From positions 1-11,303 of the forward strand of contig JAABRW010000336.1 of assembly GCA_011390695.1 (NCBI GenBank): DNA of 11,303 bases, read 5' to 3'. The DNA comes from Desulfotignum sp. Its GTDB lineage: Bacteria > Desulfobacterota > Desulfobacteria > Desulfobacterales > Desulfobacteraceae. A program made the translations under genes and the position numbers. Each line of letters opens with the position of its first letter. The stretch's first letter is position 1. Positions 1 through 6,735 of the stretch are shown here, piece by piece. The notes under the pieces were generated by a model, which made no database searches, was not told the DNA's origin, and was given only the letters and a program-made list of their open reading frames with translations.

Positions 1-298
1 CAAGGCCGCCGCGCATGTGGCCAATCCAGGTATAAACAGCTTTATATATATCCTGGCTGATGCCTGAAACAAAGGCGAACTGCCCCATCAGAATAAACAG
101 CGGGATCACGCTCAATGTATAGGAAGATCCTTCGGCCCAGGGAACCAGCCCCATGAGGTTCAATCCGGCACTGACATTGATGATGGCGCAGGTGCCCACC
201 AGACCGATCAGGGCCATGGTGATCCCGATATACAACCGCAATGCGAGGAACACAAACAGCATCACAATTCCGATGATGCCGGCCATTTCCGGGGTCAT
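1..298 (-). CDS. dctM: TRAP transporter large membrane subunit, DctM family (5' part only)
   Basis: This is the first 99 codons of a DctM-type permease; the rest lies beyond the left edge. The large TRAP subunit forms the inner-membrane channel that imports an organic acid together with Na+ or H+. Seen: an ATG at 298 overlapping the TGA of the preceding dctQ gene (ATGA). The protein opens MTPEMAGIIGIVMLFVFLAL, a hydrophobic N-terminal helix, and continues with YTLSVIPLFILMGQF around residues 64 to 78 and then SGISQDIYKA. The SV-P-LF-LMGQ motif is characteristic of the family, and the complete dctM at 2784-4082 carries the same stretch as SLTVIPLFMFMGQ. The overlap implies translational coupling with dctQ. 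No damage is seen in the visible part. The family call is safe; the substrate is unknown. Confidence 0.93.
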   Translation of the reverse strand, partial: MTPEMAGIIGIVMLFVFLALRLYIGITMALIGLVGTCAIINVSAGLNLMGLVPWAEGSSYTLSVIPLFILMGQFAFVSGISQDIYKAVYTWIGHMRGGL

Positions 299-786
299 TT
301 TTTATCCCCTTTCAGCGGCAGTTTTCTGATCACATCGCGGATATATTCAATACACATGACCATGGCTCCGAAAGACAGGAAAAAAACAAACGGGTAGTTC
401 AAAACCGCGAGGTTCAATGGCTTTTCACCGGTCTGCCAGGTTTCAACGGCTTTTTCAAACCCCATCCAGCACACGATCAGCATCACAATGAAGCTTATGG
501 TATAGTTGGCAACAGCGATTATTCTGCGGGCATTTGCGGGAAACCTGTCATACACAATGTCCACCGTGACATGGGCTTTTTGTGCCTGGGCATAGCCCAG
601 AAAGGAAAATACCATGACCAGGACCATGAACTCGGTGATTTCAAAGGCCCCCAGAATAGGCGAGTTGAAAACATAGCGGCCCACGACATCCACCAAGGTC
701 AGGCACATCATGGCAAACAAAGCCACGCAGCCCAGTCTTGACAGAAAATAGCTGAACAGCCCCAGGATATTTACAAAGTTTCTCAT
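295..786 (-). CDS. dctQ: TRAP transporter small membrane subunit, DctQ family
   Basis: The 163-residue protein is the small TRAP subunit, which joins the large permease in the inner membrane and helps couple it to the periplasmic binding protein. Four hydrophobic segments are visible at about residues 13-34, 46-65, 89-110 and 126-147, the usual DctQ topology. The conserved pattern after the first helix is present as DVVGRYVFNSPILGAFEITE, followed by the family's typical glycine-alanine-rich second helix and an H-V-V stretch (AHVTVDIV). Length is normal for the family. It starts 17 bases after dctP, with AAGGAA upstream as a ribosome binding site, and its stop overlaps the start of dctM, so dctP-dctQ-dctM form one operon. 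Family assignment is confident; substrate is not determinable. Confidence 0.92.
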   Translation of the reverse strand: MRNFVNILGLFSYFLSRLGCVALFAMMCLTLVDVVGRYVFNSPILGAFEITEFMVLVMVFSFLGYAQAQKAHVTVDIVYDRFPANARRIIAVANYTISFIVMLIVCWMGFEKAVETWQTGEKPLNLAVLNYPFVFFLSFGAMVMCIEYIRDVIRKLPLKGDKK

Positions 787-803
787 GCCCGTTTATATTT
801 CCT

Positions 804-1847
804 TTATTTGTTGATCAACGAAAGGGCTGTGTCTAAAACCTGCTGTGCAGGATACCCTTTGGCCGTCATCTCCTCGACCCATTCTTTTTGCAAAGGGATG
901 GTGGAATCTTTTAATTTTTTGAGCTCCTCCGGGGGCAGGATAATTTCTTCGGTCCCCTTTTCCAGGGTCTGTTTGCGGAAGGGGATTTCCATGGAGTCAA
1001 ATGCAGCGCCGGCAGCCATGGACATTTTCAGTCCGGTGGTGTCTTCAAACAACTGCTGGATGTCGGGCGGCAGGGATTCCCATTTGTCCTTGTTCATCAC
1101 GATCATCATGGGCATGGTGTACAGGTCTGCTACCGTGGTGTAACGGGTGACCTCGTTGAGCTTGAATACGCCCATGCCCTCCCATACCAGAACGGTTCCG
1201 TCGATGACATTGCGCTCCAGGGACTGGTAGGTTTCGGTGATCGGCATGGCCACAGGGATGGCCCCCCACAGCCGCAGGGCCTTGGAAATGGAGGGGTTGG
1301 CGGTCCTCATTTTGACGCCGTTGAAATCTGCAATGGTGCGAATCGGTTTTTTGACCGTGTGGAAGTGGCCGCCGGGATGACCGAAAAGCGCCAGGACCTT
1401 GACCTTGCTGTATTCTTCCCGATACGCGGCTTCTTTCTGGAAGGTTTCCCACATGGCCCGGGAGACTTTTTCACCCGAAGGGACCATGAAAGGGAGAGAA
1501 AATACCGTGGTCAATGGGAAACGGCCGGGTGTGTAATCCGACAGATGGTATGACAGGTCGGCGATTCCCTTTTCAGCCAGGTCGAACTGATCCGGCGCCT
1601 TACCCAGAGCCCCTGCAGGGTAGAGGCGTATTTTGACCTTCCCGTCACTGGCTTTGTGGATTTCTTCGATCCAGGGGGCAATGATTTTTCCGGTAATGGT
1701 CTGCATGGTGGGGAAAGGACTGGAGAATCTCAGGTTGATGGTTTTGGCACTGGCTGCTGATGAGACTAACAGCAGCAGGATTCCGGTAAACACCAGAATG
1801 ATTTTGACACTGATCTGTTTCACGCTGGTTCTTTGTTTTGACGTCAT
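804..1847 (-). CDS. dctP: TRAP transporter periplasmic solute-binding protein, DctP family
   Basis: This 347-residue protein is the periplasmic receptor of the second TRAP system. Seen: a charged N-terminus, a hydrophobic stretch around residues 14-30 and a likely signal peptidase site after ASA at 32-34, leaving a mature protein starting KTINLRFSS. The DctP fold is recognisable from DGKVKIRLYPAGALG (residues 69-83), from the ligand-arginine region GVKMRTANP with Arg181, from WGAIPVAMPITETYQSLE, and from the C-terminal MNKDKWESLPPDIQQ. In characterised DctP proteins this arginine forms a salt bridge with the substrate carboxylate, so an organic acid ligand is expected. A GGAGGG ribosome binding site sits 7 bases before the ATG. 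The leader shares a 14-base element with the other dctP in the window (5341-6351). The two proteins are clearly different in sequence, so they probably bind different acids. Confidence 0.93.
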   Translation of the reverse strand: MTSKQRTSVKQISVKIILVFTGILLLLVSSAASAKTINLRFSSPFPTMQTITGKIIAPWIEEIHKASDGKVKIRLYPAGALGKAPDQFDLAEKGIADLSYHLSDYTPGRFPLTTVFSLPFMVPSGEKVSRAMWETFQKEAAYREEYSKVKVLALFGHPGGHFHTVKKPIRTIADFNGVKMRTANPSISKALRLWGAIPVAMPITETYQSLERNVIDGTVLVWEGMGVFKLNEVTRYTTVADLYTMPMMIVMNKDKWESLPPDIQQLFEDTTGLKMSMAAGAAFDSMEIPFRKQTLEKGTEEIILPPEELKKLKDSTIPLQKEWVEEMTAKGYPAQQVLDTALSLINK

Positions 1848-1869
1848 GGCGACACCCTCCGTTAAATAA

Positions 1870-1883
1870 TGTTGAATGAAACC
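1870..1883 (-). promoter_or_regulatory. Shared leader element upstream of the first dctP (by coordinate)
   Basis: Read on the minus strand, this is GGTTTCATTCAACA, beginning 36 bases before the dctP ATG at 1847. The identical 14 bases occur before the other dctP, beginning 35 bases before its ATG, and in both leaders an A/T-rich spacer and then GGAGGG lie between the element and the start. Exact identity at matched spacing points to a common regulatory site or to descent from one duplicated leader. The rest of the 95-base gap between the DUF169 gene and dctP is A/T-rich. It holds a weak promoter-like pair, TTGTAT and TAAAAA 17 bases apart, but no convincing terminator. Confidence 0.5.
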
Positions 1884-1942
1884 TTTTTAATTTTGAAGAT
1901 ATCCCGATACAATAACAGCACAGACTGCAGGGCCGCCTGATT

Positions 1943-2692
1943 TTATTTTTTAAGTTCCATTGAGATCTCTTTTCCAATTTCTTTCATTTTTTTCACATGT
2001 GCTTCCTTGCCCCATGAATATTGCGGTAAATCCCATTTCATTGTCTGCAGGTTCTGTGTGATTTCCGGGAGTAGATTAAATGGAATGGTGATCAGCAGCA
2101 GACCATCGGGAAATGTTTTCCTGGCTTTCATTCCGTGGTAAAGTCCTGTAATCATCATGTTCAATTCTCCCGTGGCATATGGATACATATACAGATAGGC
2201 ACACCCTAACACGGAGGTGCCCTTGCAATTCCATGCCGCACCGGTTCGATAACTATACGCTCTGAGCAGTATTTCCGCCTGATGGGGTTTGGCTGTAACA
2301 ATTAATAGATCTGGATCAAAGGACAATTGATCCAGAGAAGAAAAAGCAGTATAGTTAACACTTTCTTTGGCCATTTTGTGCATCTGCATATAGAGCCTGC
2401 GATTTGCCCGGGGATCATCATAAACACCAAGTTTAGGCCCTATCTGTCCACTTTCAAAGACAGGATTGGAATCGACCATCCCCAGCAGAAAAGGGCCTGC
2501 CTTACATTCATGGTCATCTTGTGCAGCATAAAACGGCTTGGAATCCTGTGCTTCTTTGAGCATTTCGCAAAATGACAGTTTTTTTTCAAGCCTGGAAATA
2601 TTCCTGGGCTTCAGCAGTAAGAATTTTATCCCCACAGGAGGATATTCAAAATTGAATTTAGTAAAAATAGACAGATTTATGTTGTTTTCCAT
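1943..2692 (-). CDS. DUF169 family protein, function unknown
   Basis: This 249-residue soluble protein has no signal peptide or membrane segment. I recognise it as DUF169 from its pattern: PPVGIKFL near the N-terminus (18-25), FCEMLKEAQ (41-49), HECKAGPFLLGM (61-72), and GCAYLYMYPYATGELNMMITG (163-183, quoted here in part: GC, PYATGE and ITG are the key points). Four cysteines at residues 42, 63, 156 and 164 sit in or near these conserved patches and could bind metal or a cofactor. That is inference; the family's role is not established, though it is common in anaerobes. The gene lies between two TRAP transporters on the same strand, with gaps of 91 bases upstream and 95 downstream. It could be cotranscribed with the first and help handle or sense its substrate. 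It reads visibly more A/T-rich than its neighbours. The upstream ribosome site (GGGAG, about 11 bases away) is weak. Confidence 0.8.
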   Translation of the reverse strand: MENNINLSIFTKFNFEYPPVGIKFLLLKPRNISRLEKKLSFCEMLKEAQDSKPFYAAQDDHECKAGPFLLGMVDSNPVFESGQIGPKLGVYDDPRANRRLYMQMHKMAKESVNYTAFSSLDQLSFDPDLLIVTAKPHQAEILLRAYSYRTGAAWNCKGTSVLGCAYLYMYPYATGELNMMITGLYHGMKARKTFPDGLLLITIPFNLLPEITQNLQTMKWDLPQYSWGKEAHVKKMKEIGKEISMELKK

Positions 2693-2783
2693 TACACGTT
2701 TTCTCCCATAGTAATTCCAGAAATATCCTGAATCCGTTTTCTGTCACATAATCCATGAGTACAGGACAGGTCTAAACGATTTT

Positions 2784-4082
2784 TCATAACAGCCCCGGCA
2801 GAAACAAGGCGATCTGGGGGAAGATCATCAGCAGCAGGTTGCACACGATAAGGGCCAGCAGGAACGGCATGACTCCCCTGAAGATGGCTTCAAGGGGGAT
2901 GTCTTTGGATACGCCGTACACCACGTAGACGTTGATTCCCACCGGAGGGGTGATTACCCCCATTTCAGCTATCAGCACGATAATGACTCCGAACCAGATA
3001 GGATCAAATCCTAAAGCCTGGGCCACCGGAAAAAAGATGGGCACCGTGAGCATGATCAGGGCGAATCCGTCCATGAAGCATCCGCCGATCAGGTAGATCA
3101 GGATAATCACCATCATGATAACCATGGGGTGCAGGGGCAGGCTTCCCACCCAGATGGACAGGTCAAAGGGGATCCGGGTGACGGCCATGAAATGACCGAA
3201 AACCGTTGCTCCTGCCACGATCACCATGACCATGCAGCTCAGGCGGGTGGTGTCGGCAATGGCTTTGAGAAAATGCTTCCAGGACAGCTGCCTGCGGGTG
3301 ACTGACAGTACCAGGGTTAAAAAAGCGCCCACGGCAGCGGCTTCCGTGGGAGTGAACACCCCGGAAAAAAGCCCGCCCATGACGGATCCGAAAATCAGCA
3401 GGGCTTCGATCACACCGGTCAGGGATTTGAGTTTCTTGGTCCAGGTGGTTTTGGGACCGGCCGGTGCCAGGTCCGGATTGCGCCGAACCTGTAAATGAAT
3501 GGCAAGGATGAATAAAAGAGACAATAAAATGCCGGGCAGGATACCGGCCAGAAATAAACTGCCGATGGATTGCTCGGTTAAAATCCCATACACAATAAAA
3601 ATGGTGGACGGTGGAATAAGAATACCTAAGCTGCCGGCTGCGGCAACAGTTCCTGCAGCCAGGCCCATATCATACTTGAACCGTTTCATTTCCGGTATGG
3701 CCACTGTTGCCATGGTGGCGGCCGTGGCATTGGTGGAGCCGGAAATGGCGGCGAATCCGGCGCAGGCCGCCACGCTGGCCATTGCCAGCCCCCCTTTGCG
3801 GGCCCCGATGAGTACATAGGCGGCATCATACAGCCGCCGGCTGATGCCTGAATAAAACGAGATCTGCCCCATGAACATGAACAGGGGGATCACGGTCAGG
3901 CTGTGGCTGGAAAACATTTCAAAGAAATCCTTGGATAAAATACTCAATCCCGGACCCCATCCTTTGACATAACTGAACCCTAAAAAACCGATCAGGGCCA
4001 TTACAAACCCGACAGGCATTTTGGAGAACAGCATGATCAGCAGCACAACGATTCCGATAATACCAATGGCTGTTAAACTCAT
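2784..4082 (-). CDS. dctM: TRAP transporter large membrane subunit, DctM family
   Basis: The complete 432-residue large TRAP permease is almost uniformly hydrophobic with about a dozen membrane helices, and its length is normal for the family. Family landmarks include HSLTVIPLFMFMGQISFYSG near residues 60-80, the region GSTNATAATMATVAIPEMK, AAAGSLGILIPPS, FTPTEAAAVGAFL in the middle loop, and MGVITPPVGINVYVV near the C-terminus. The two similar Gly-Ser/Pro-Pro regions match the inverted-repeat architecture of TRAP permeases, which bind Na+ at hairpin loops. Its ATG overlaps the TGA of dctQ by four bases (ATGA). It is the last gene before a 91-base gap in which I see no strong terminator, so read-through into the DUF169 gene is possible. 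Confidence 0.95.
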   Translation of the reverse strand: MSLTAIGIIGIVVLLIMLFSKMPVGFVMALIGFLGFSYVKGWGPGLSILSKDFFEMFSSHSLTVIPLFMFMGQISFYSGISRRLYDAAYVLIGARKGGLAMASVAACAGFAAISGSTNATAATMATVAIPEMKRFKYDMGLAAGTVAAAGSLGILIPPSTIFIVYGILTEQSIGSLFLAGILPGILLSLLFILAIHLQVRRNPDLAPAGPKTTWTKKLKSLTGVIEALLIFGSVMGGLFSGVFTPTEAAAVGAFLTLVLSVTRRQLSWKHFLKAIADTTRLSCMVMVIVAGATVFGHFMAVTRIPFDLSIWVGSLPLHPMVIMMVIILIYLIGGCFMDGFALIMLTVPIFFPVAQALGFDPIWFGVIIVLIAEMGVITPPVGINVYVVYGVSKDIPLEAIFRGVMPFLLALIVCNLLLMIFPQIALFLPGLL

Positions 4083-4618
4083 TTGGAGACCTTCTTATGG
4101 ATTTCTTTGATAATGGAGATTACATACACAAGCGTGACAATAAAACTGGAAAAAGCAAGCATGTATACAAAGGGGTGAAAGGGCAATTGCAGGGTCATGG
4201 AAACTTCGCCGCTTTCTTTAAGATCCCGGGCATATAAGGTGCAGCGCCAGGCCAGGATGCCAAACAGCAGACCAGATGCGGTATCGGTAAAAAATTTGAT
4301 GACAATCTGTGTTTTTTTTGCCAGGATCCGGACCACCAGGCTGACCGCCACATGGCCCGATTCAAGTGTGGTGTGGGCCATGGCAAATGCAGCTGCTACA
4401 GCACCACACATGGCTACCAGATCATAGGTCCCCGGAACCGGACGCCAGGATGCCAGAAAGGACCATCCAAATTTTCCGTACAACGTCACGCAGAAACGCA
4501 TGAAAACGTCCACCGTTGTGATGATCATCATGCAGACAATGGCCAGGCCGGCAATATAATACATATACCGGGCCACCCCGTTGACACTTTTTTCAAATCC
4601 GGTCAGGTTCTGGTGCAT
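4079..4618 (-). CDS. dctQ: TRAP transporter small membrane subunit, DctQ family
   Basis: The 179-residue small TRAP subunit has four hydrophobic segments, at about residues 18-36, 66-84, 100-122 and 147-168. The DctQ signature is visible as VDVFMRFCV after helix one and GTYDLVAMCGAVAAAFAMAH, followed by SGHVAVSLVV. I place the start at 4618 rather than the upstream in-frame ATG at 4648. The later start has a GGAGGG ribosome site 11 bases before it and gives the usual short charged N-terminus, whereas the longer form would overlap the flavin-reductase gene by 46 bases. With the chosen start the overlap with that gene is 16 bases, and the stop overlaps dctM (ATGA), so the genes are tightly linked in translation. 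Confidence 0.9.
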   Translation of the reverse strand: MHQNLTGFEKSVNGVARYMYYIAGLAIVCMMIITTVDVFMRFCVTLYGKFGWSFLASWRPVPGTYDLVAMCGAVAAAFAMAHTTLESGHVAVSLVVRILAKKTQIVIKFFTDTASGLLFGILAWRCTLYARDLKESGEVSMTLQLPFHPFVYMLAFSSFIVTLVYVISIIKEIHKKVSK

Positions 4619-5271
4619 TTTCTGGCAGCTCCCTCCATTCCGGAACAAAGGTCAGGGTTTGAACCCGGAATAACCATTTCAAACAGGTTGTCGATGACGG
4701 CATAGTCATAATATCCCAGCCGGCCGATGGGCCGGATTTTGAGAATGTCAATTTTGCCGTCTTTGGTGATATATTCATCCTGGATGTGCACGGCCACAAC
4801 CCGGCCGATGATGATATCCACAGTGCCCATCGTGCCGGTGCCAGGCAGCCGCAGGGTTTGATGGTACCGGCATTCCATTTGTACGGGGGATTCCGCCACC
4901 CGGAAGGGTTTGACCAGTTTTGACGGAGCCTTGGTGACCCCGGCCAGGTCAAACTCATCAATGCCGGGATCGGTTTCCCTGGCAGACCGATTCACCGCTT
5001 CTCTCAGGGAAAAAGTGGCCATGTTGTACACAAATTCTCCGATCTGTTCCGCGTTCACTGTGGTGTCTTTTCTTTTGCCGAGGGTGTTCTGGTTGGCGGC
5101 GAACATCACATAGGGCGGATCAAAGGTCAGGTTCTGGAACTGGCTGTATGGGGCCAGGTTGGAAATCCCTTCCGGGGAGATGGTGGAGATCCATCCGATG
5201 GGCCGGGGCACGACACAGGATTTGAAGGGATCAAAGACAAGGCCATGGTCGCTGCCGGGTTCATAAAACAT
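4603..5271 (-). CDS. Flavin reductase-like FMN-binding split-barrel protein
   Basis: This 222-residue soluble protein belongs to the flavin reductase-like family (DIM6/NTAB type, split-barrel flavin-binding fold). Visible landmarks are VVPRPIGWISTISPEG (20-35), SNLAPYSQFQNLTFDPP (37-53), RKDTTVNAEQIGEFVYNM (67-84) and PIGRLGYYDYAVIDNL (181-196). The R-P-I-G-W-I-S stretch and the N-A-P-Y-S-F pattern line the FMN site in relatives. Members either bind FMN tightly or reduce free flavin with NAD(P)H for a partner enzyme; which applies here cannot be read from sequence. It sits between dctP and dctQ of a TRAP operon, an uncommon position, and overlaps dctQ by 16 bases. That suggests its activity is needed when the transporter's substrate is present. 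No truncation or frameshift is seen. Confidence 0.88.
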   Translation of the reverse strand: MFYEPGSDHGLVFDPFKSCVVPRPIGWISTISPEGISNLAPYSQFQNLTFDPPYVMFAANQNTLGKRKDTTVNAEQIGEFVYNMATFSLREAVNRSARETDPGIDEFDLAGVTKAPSKLVKPFRVAESPVQMECRYHQTLRLPGTGTMGTVDIIIGRVVAVHIQDEYITKDGKIDILKIRPIGRLGYYDYAVIDNLFEMVIPGSNPDLCSGMEGAARKCTRT

Positions 5272-5340
5272 GTGCGGTCCCTTTCCTGGGCGGGGCCAGT
5301 GGGCAGGCCCCGCCTTGCTGGTGGTTTCGTGAAGGTGTTG

Positions 5341-6351
5341 TTAATAAGTGGATACCGCCTGTCTGAGAAAATCCACATATTCCCGGGCCGGCAGTCCTTT
5401 TTTCGAGGCATCTTGTACCCAGGTGTCGATCACCGGTGCCACCGCGTCAGCCCAGCGTTCGCTTTCTTCAGGAGACAGCGGGATAATCTCGTTCCCCAGT
5501 TCCAGGGTAAATTCTCTGCCCTCCTGGTCACTGGAATCCCAGGCATCGCCGAATTTGGTTATCCACTCTTTGTTTACCTGTTCAAAAACCGCCTGGATAT
5601 CTTTGGGCAGGGATGTCCACTTGTCTTTGTTCATGAAGAGGTACACACCCGAGGTGTAGCCGATGCTGTAGCTTTCCGTGGTGTAGTTGATTACCTCGGC
5701 CTGTTTCCAGCCCTTCAGGGCCTCTATGGGAACCAGCGTGGCATTGCACACCCCTTTTTGCAGCGCTTCATAGGCCTGGTTCTGGGCCATGGCCACAGGA
5801 ACTGCTCCCAAAGCTTCCACTACCTTGACGCTGAACCCGTAGCAACGCACTTTCATGCCTTTGATGTCTTCCAGTGTTCTGATGGGGTCTTTGCTGTGGA
5901 TGAGACCCGGGCCGTGGGCTGTAAACAGCATAACCTTGACCTTGTTCAGTTCTTCGGGCTGGAATTTTTCGTAAAATGCATTGATGATTTTGGTCGCCTG
6001 GGTTCCGCTTTTGTATCCCATGGGCAGGTCAATGGCTTCCATGGCCGGAAACACCCCCCGGCTGTATCCAAGAACAGAAAACCCTATATCCGTGATGCCG
6101 TCCACAATAGCCCCATAGGTCTGGGGTGCTGTGACCAGGGAGCCTCCCGGATAATAGGTCATTTTCACTTTGCCGTCGGTACGTTTTTCAATTTCGTCAC
6201 AATATGCCTGTCCCAGCTGACCATGGATGTGTGACGGGGGAAAAAAATTGCTGAAGCTGATTTCGATGGGCTTTGCCGCCGCAGCGGTTGCCAGAGAAAA
6301 AATCAGTGTTAAGGAAAAAAAAGAAACAGCGAATCCGGCTTTTACCTTCAT
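5341..6351 (-). CDS. dctP: TRAP transporter periplasmic solute-binding protein, DctP family
   Basis: This 336-residue periplasmic receptor opens the first TRAP operon. The N-terminus is a clear signal peptide: MKVK, a hydrophobic run to about residue 22, then ATAAAA with cleavage likely after residue 26. Family landmarks are DGKVKMTYYPGGSL (59-72), the ligand region GMKVRCYGFSVKVVEALG with Arg169, AVPVAMAQNQAYEALQKG, and MNKDKWTSLPKDIQAVFEQ. Arg169 is the expected carboxylate-binding residue. Length is typical. A strong AAGGAGGG ribosome site precedes the ATG, and the leader contains the 14-base element shared with the other dctP. Genes for a flavin reductase, dctQ and dctM follow on the same strand, the first after 69 bases. 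The upstream TetR-family gene may control it. The ligand is unknown and is probably different from that of the second dctP. Confidence 0.94.
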   Translation of the reverse strand: MKVKAGFAVSFFSLTLIFSLATAAAAKPIEISFSNFFPPSHIHGQLGQAYCDEIEKRTDGKVKMTYYPGGSLVTAPQTYGAIVDGITDIGFSVLGYSRGVFPAMEAIDLPMGYKSGTQATKIINAFYEKFQPEELNKVKVMLFTAHGPGLIHSKDPIRTLEDIKGMKVRCYGFSVKVVEALGAVPVAMAQNQAYEALQKGVCNATLVPIEALKGWKQAEVINYTTESYSIGYTSGVYLFMNKDKWTSLPKDIQAVFEQVNKEWITKFGDAWDSSDQEGREFTLELGNEIIPLSPEESERWADAVAPVIDTWVQDASKKGLPAREYVDFLRQAVSTY

Positions 6352-6372
6352 GGTGATGCCCTCCTTAAAAAG

Positions 6373-6386
6373 TGTTGAATGAAACC
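6373..6386 (-). promoter_or_regulatory. Shared leader element upstream of the second dctP (by coordinate)
   Basis: On the minus strand this reads GGTTTCATTCAACA, beginning 35 bases before the dctP ATG. It is an exact 14-base copy of the element before the other dctP. The GGAGGG ribosome site lies 7 bases before the start codon in both leaders. Just upstream is a small inverted repeat, ACGTTA and TAACGT separated by 8 bases (6406-6425), which could be an operator half-pair or a weak hairpin. Confidence 0.5.
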
Positions 6387-6436
6387 CCTTGCTTCACTGA
6401 TCAAACGTTAGATTTTTTTAACGTATGGTTATCATG

Positions 6437-6465
6437 CCATATCATGGGTTGTTTTCATCTGTCAA
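6437..6465 (-). promoter_or_regulatory. Candidate promoter of the first TRAP operon
   Basis: On the minus strand a perfect -35 hexamer TTGACA (6465-6460) is followed after 17 bases by ATATGG, or after 18 by TATGGC, as a weak -10. The -10 region overlaps an imperfect palindrome, CCATGATATGG, the kind of site a TetR-type repressor could occupy. Transcription from here would give a leader of roughly 80 bases before dctP. The -10 is poor, so the assignment is tentative. Confidence 0.4.
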
Positions 6466-6558
6466 CAAAATTATTTCAAATTCATAAACTGATGTGCCCT
6501 CATTGGTTCAGAGGTATCTTTTGTGTTTTCAGCGGGTTTGTCTGTCTGGAAAAATGGT

Positions 6559-6695
6559 GGGGGGGGGTGAGCTGCCGGGCAGACAGTGTTTTTGAAGGAA
6601 ATGCACATGGACACAGAACAGGCCGGCGATCTGGTGGTCAGAATAAAAGGGGGGGGGATGGCCATGGTAGAAACCCGGGGTATGGATCGGGGGGG
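6559..6695 (+). repeat. Cluster of three long G-tracts
   Basis: Three homopolymer runs of G lie within 137 bases on the plus strand: nine G at 6559-6567, nine at 6649-6657 and seven at 6689-6695. They fall in the gap of about 350 bases (6352-6705) between the TetR gene and dctP, which otherwise holds the dctP leader and promoter and a possible gene-start remnant. Such runs are prone to slippage during replication, and closely spaced G-runs can form quadruplex structures. Nothing else like them is seen in the window. Confidence 0.75.
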
Positions 6696-6735
6696 AACCG
6701 GTTTTTCAGGTAAAAGAAGTTGTCCCTTTGGTTGA
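6601..6735 (+). pseudogene. Possible remnant of a plus-strand gene start
   Basis: A 44-codon reading frame begins at 6601. A better start is the second ATG at 6607, which has AAGGAA about seven bases before it. The frame opens MDTEQAGDLVVRIKGGGMAM and then runs through glycine-rich sequence produced by the G-tracts, ending inside the 3' end of the convergent TetR gene. The first 15 residues look like a normal protein N-terminus; the remainder does not. I cannot assign a family. It may be the broken start of a lost gene or simply chance. Confidence 0.22.

Noticed and set aside
2693..2783. Gap between dctM and the DUF169 gene checked for a terminator or promoter
   Set aside because: Only a weak CAGAAA/TTTCTG pairing and no T-run or good hexamers; nothing firm enough to annotate.
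4619..4648. Upstream ATG at 4648 as the start of the small TRAP subunit
   Set aside because: It would add ten residues without family similarity and a longer overlap with the preceding gene, while the ATG at 4618 has a GGAGGG site before it.
5245..6234. Plus-strand open frame of 329 codons
   Set aside because: It is antisense to the DctP gene, which has a signal peptide, ribosome site and family motifs. No sensible protein features on the plus strand.
6372..6713. Plus-strand open frame of 113 codons through the G-tract region
   Set aside because: It starts with a GTG in the dctP leader without a ribosome site and becomes low-complexity glycine-rich sequence; only the separate frame from 6607 has a start-like context.
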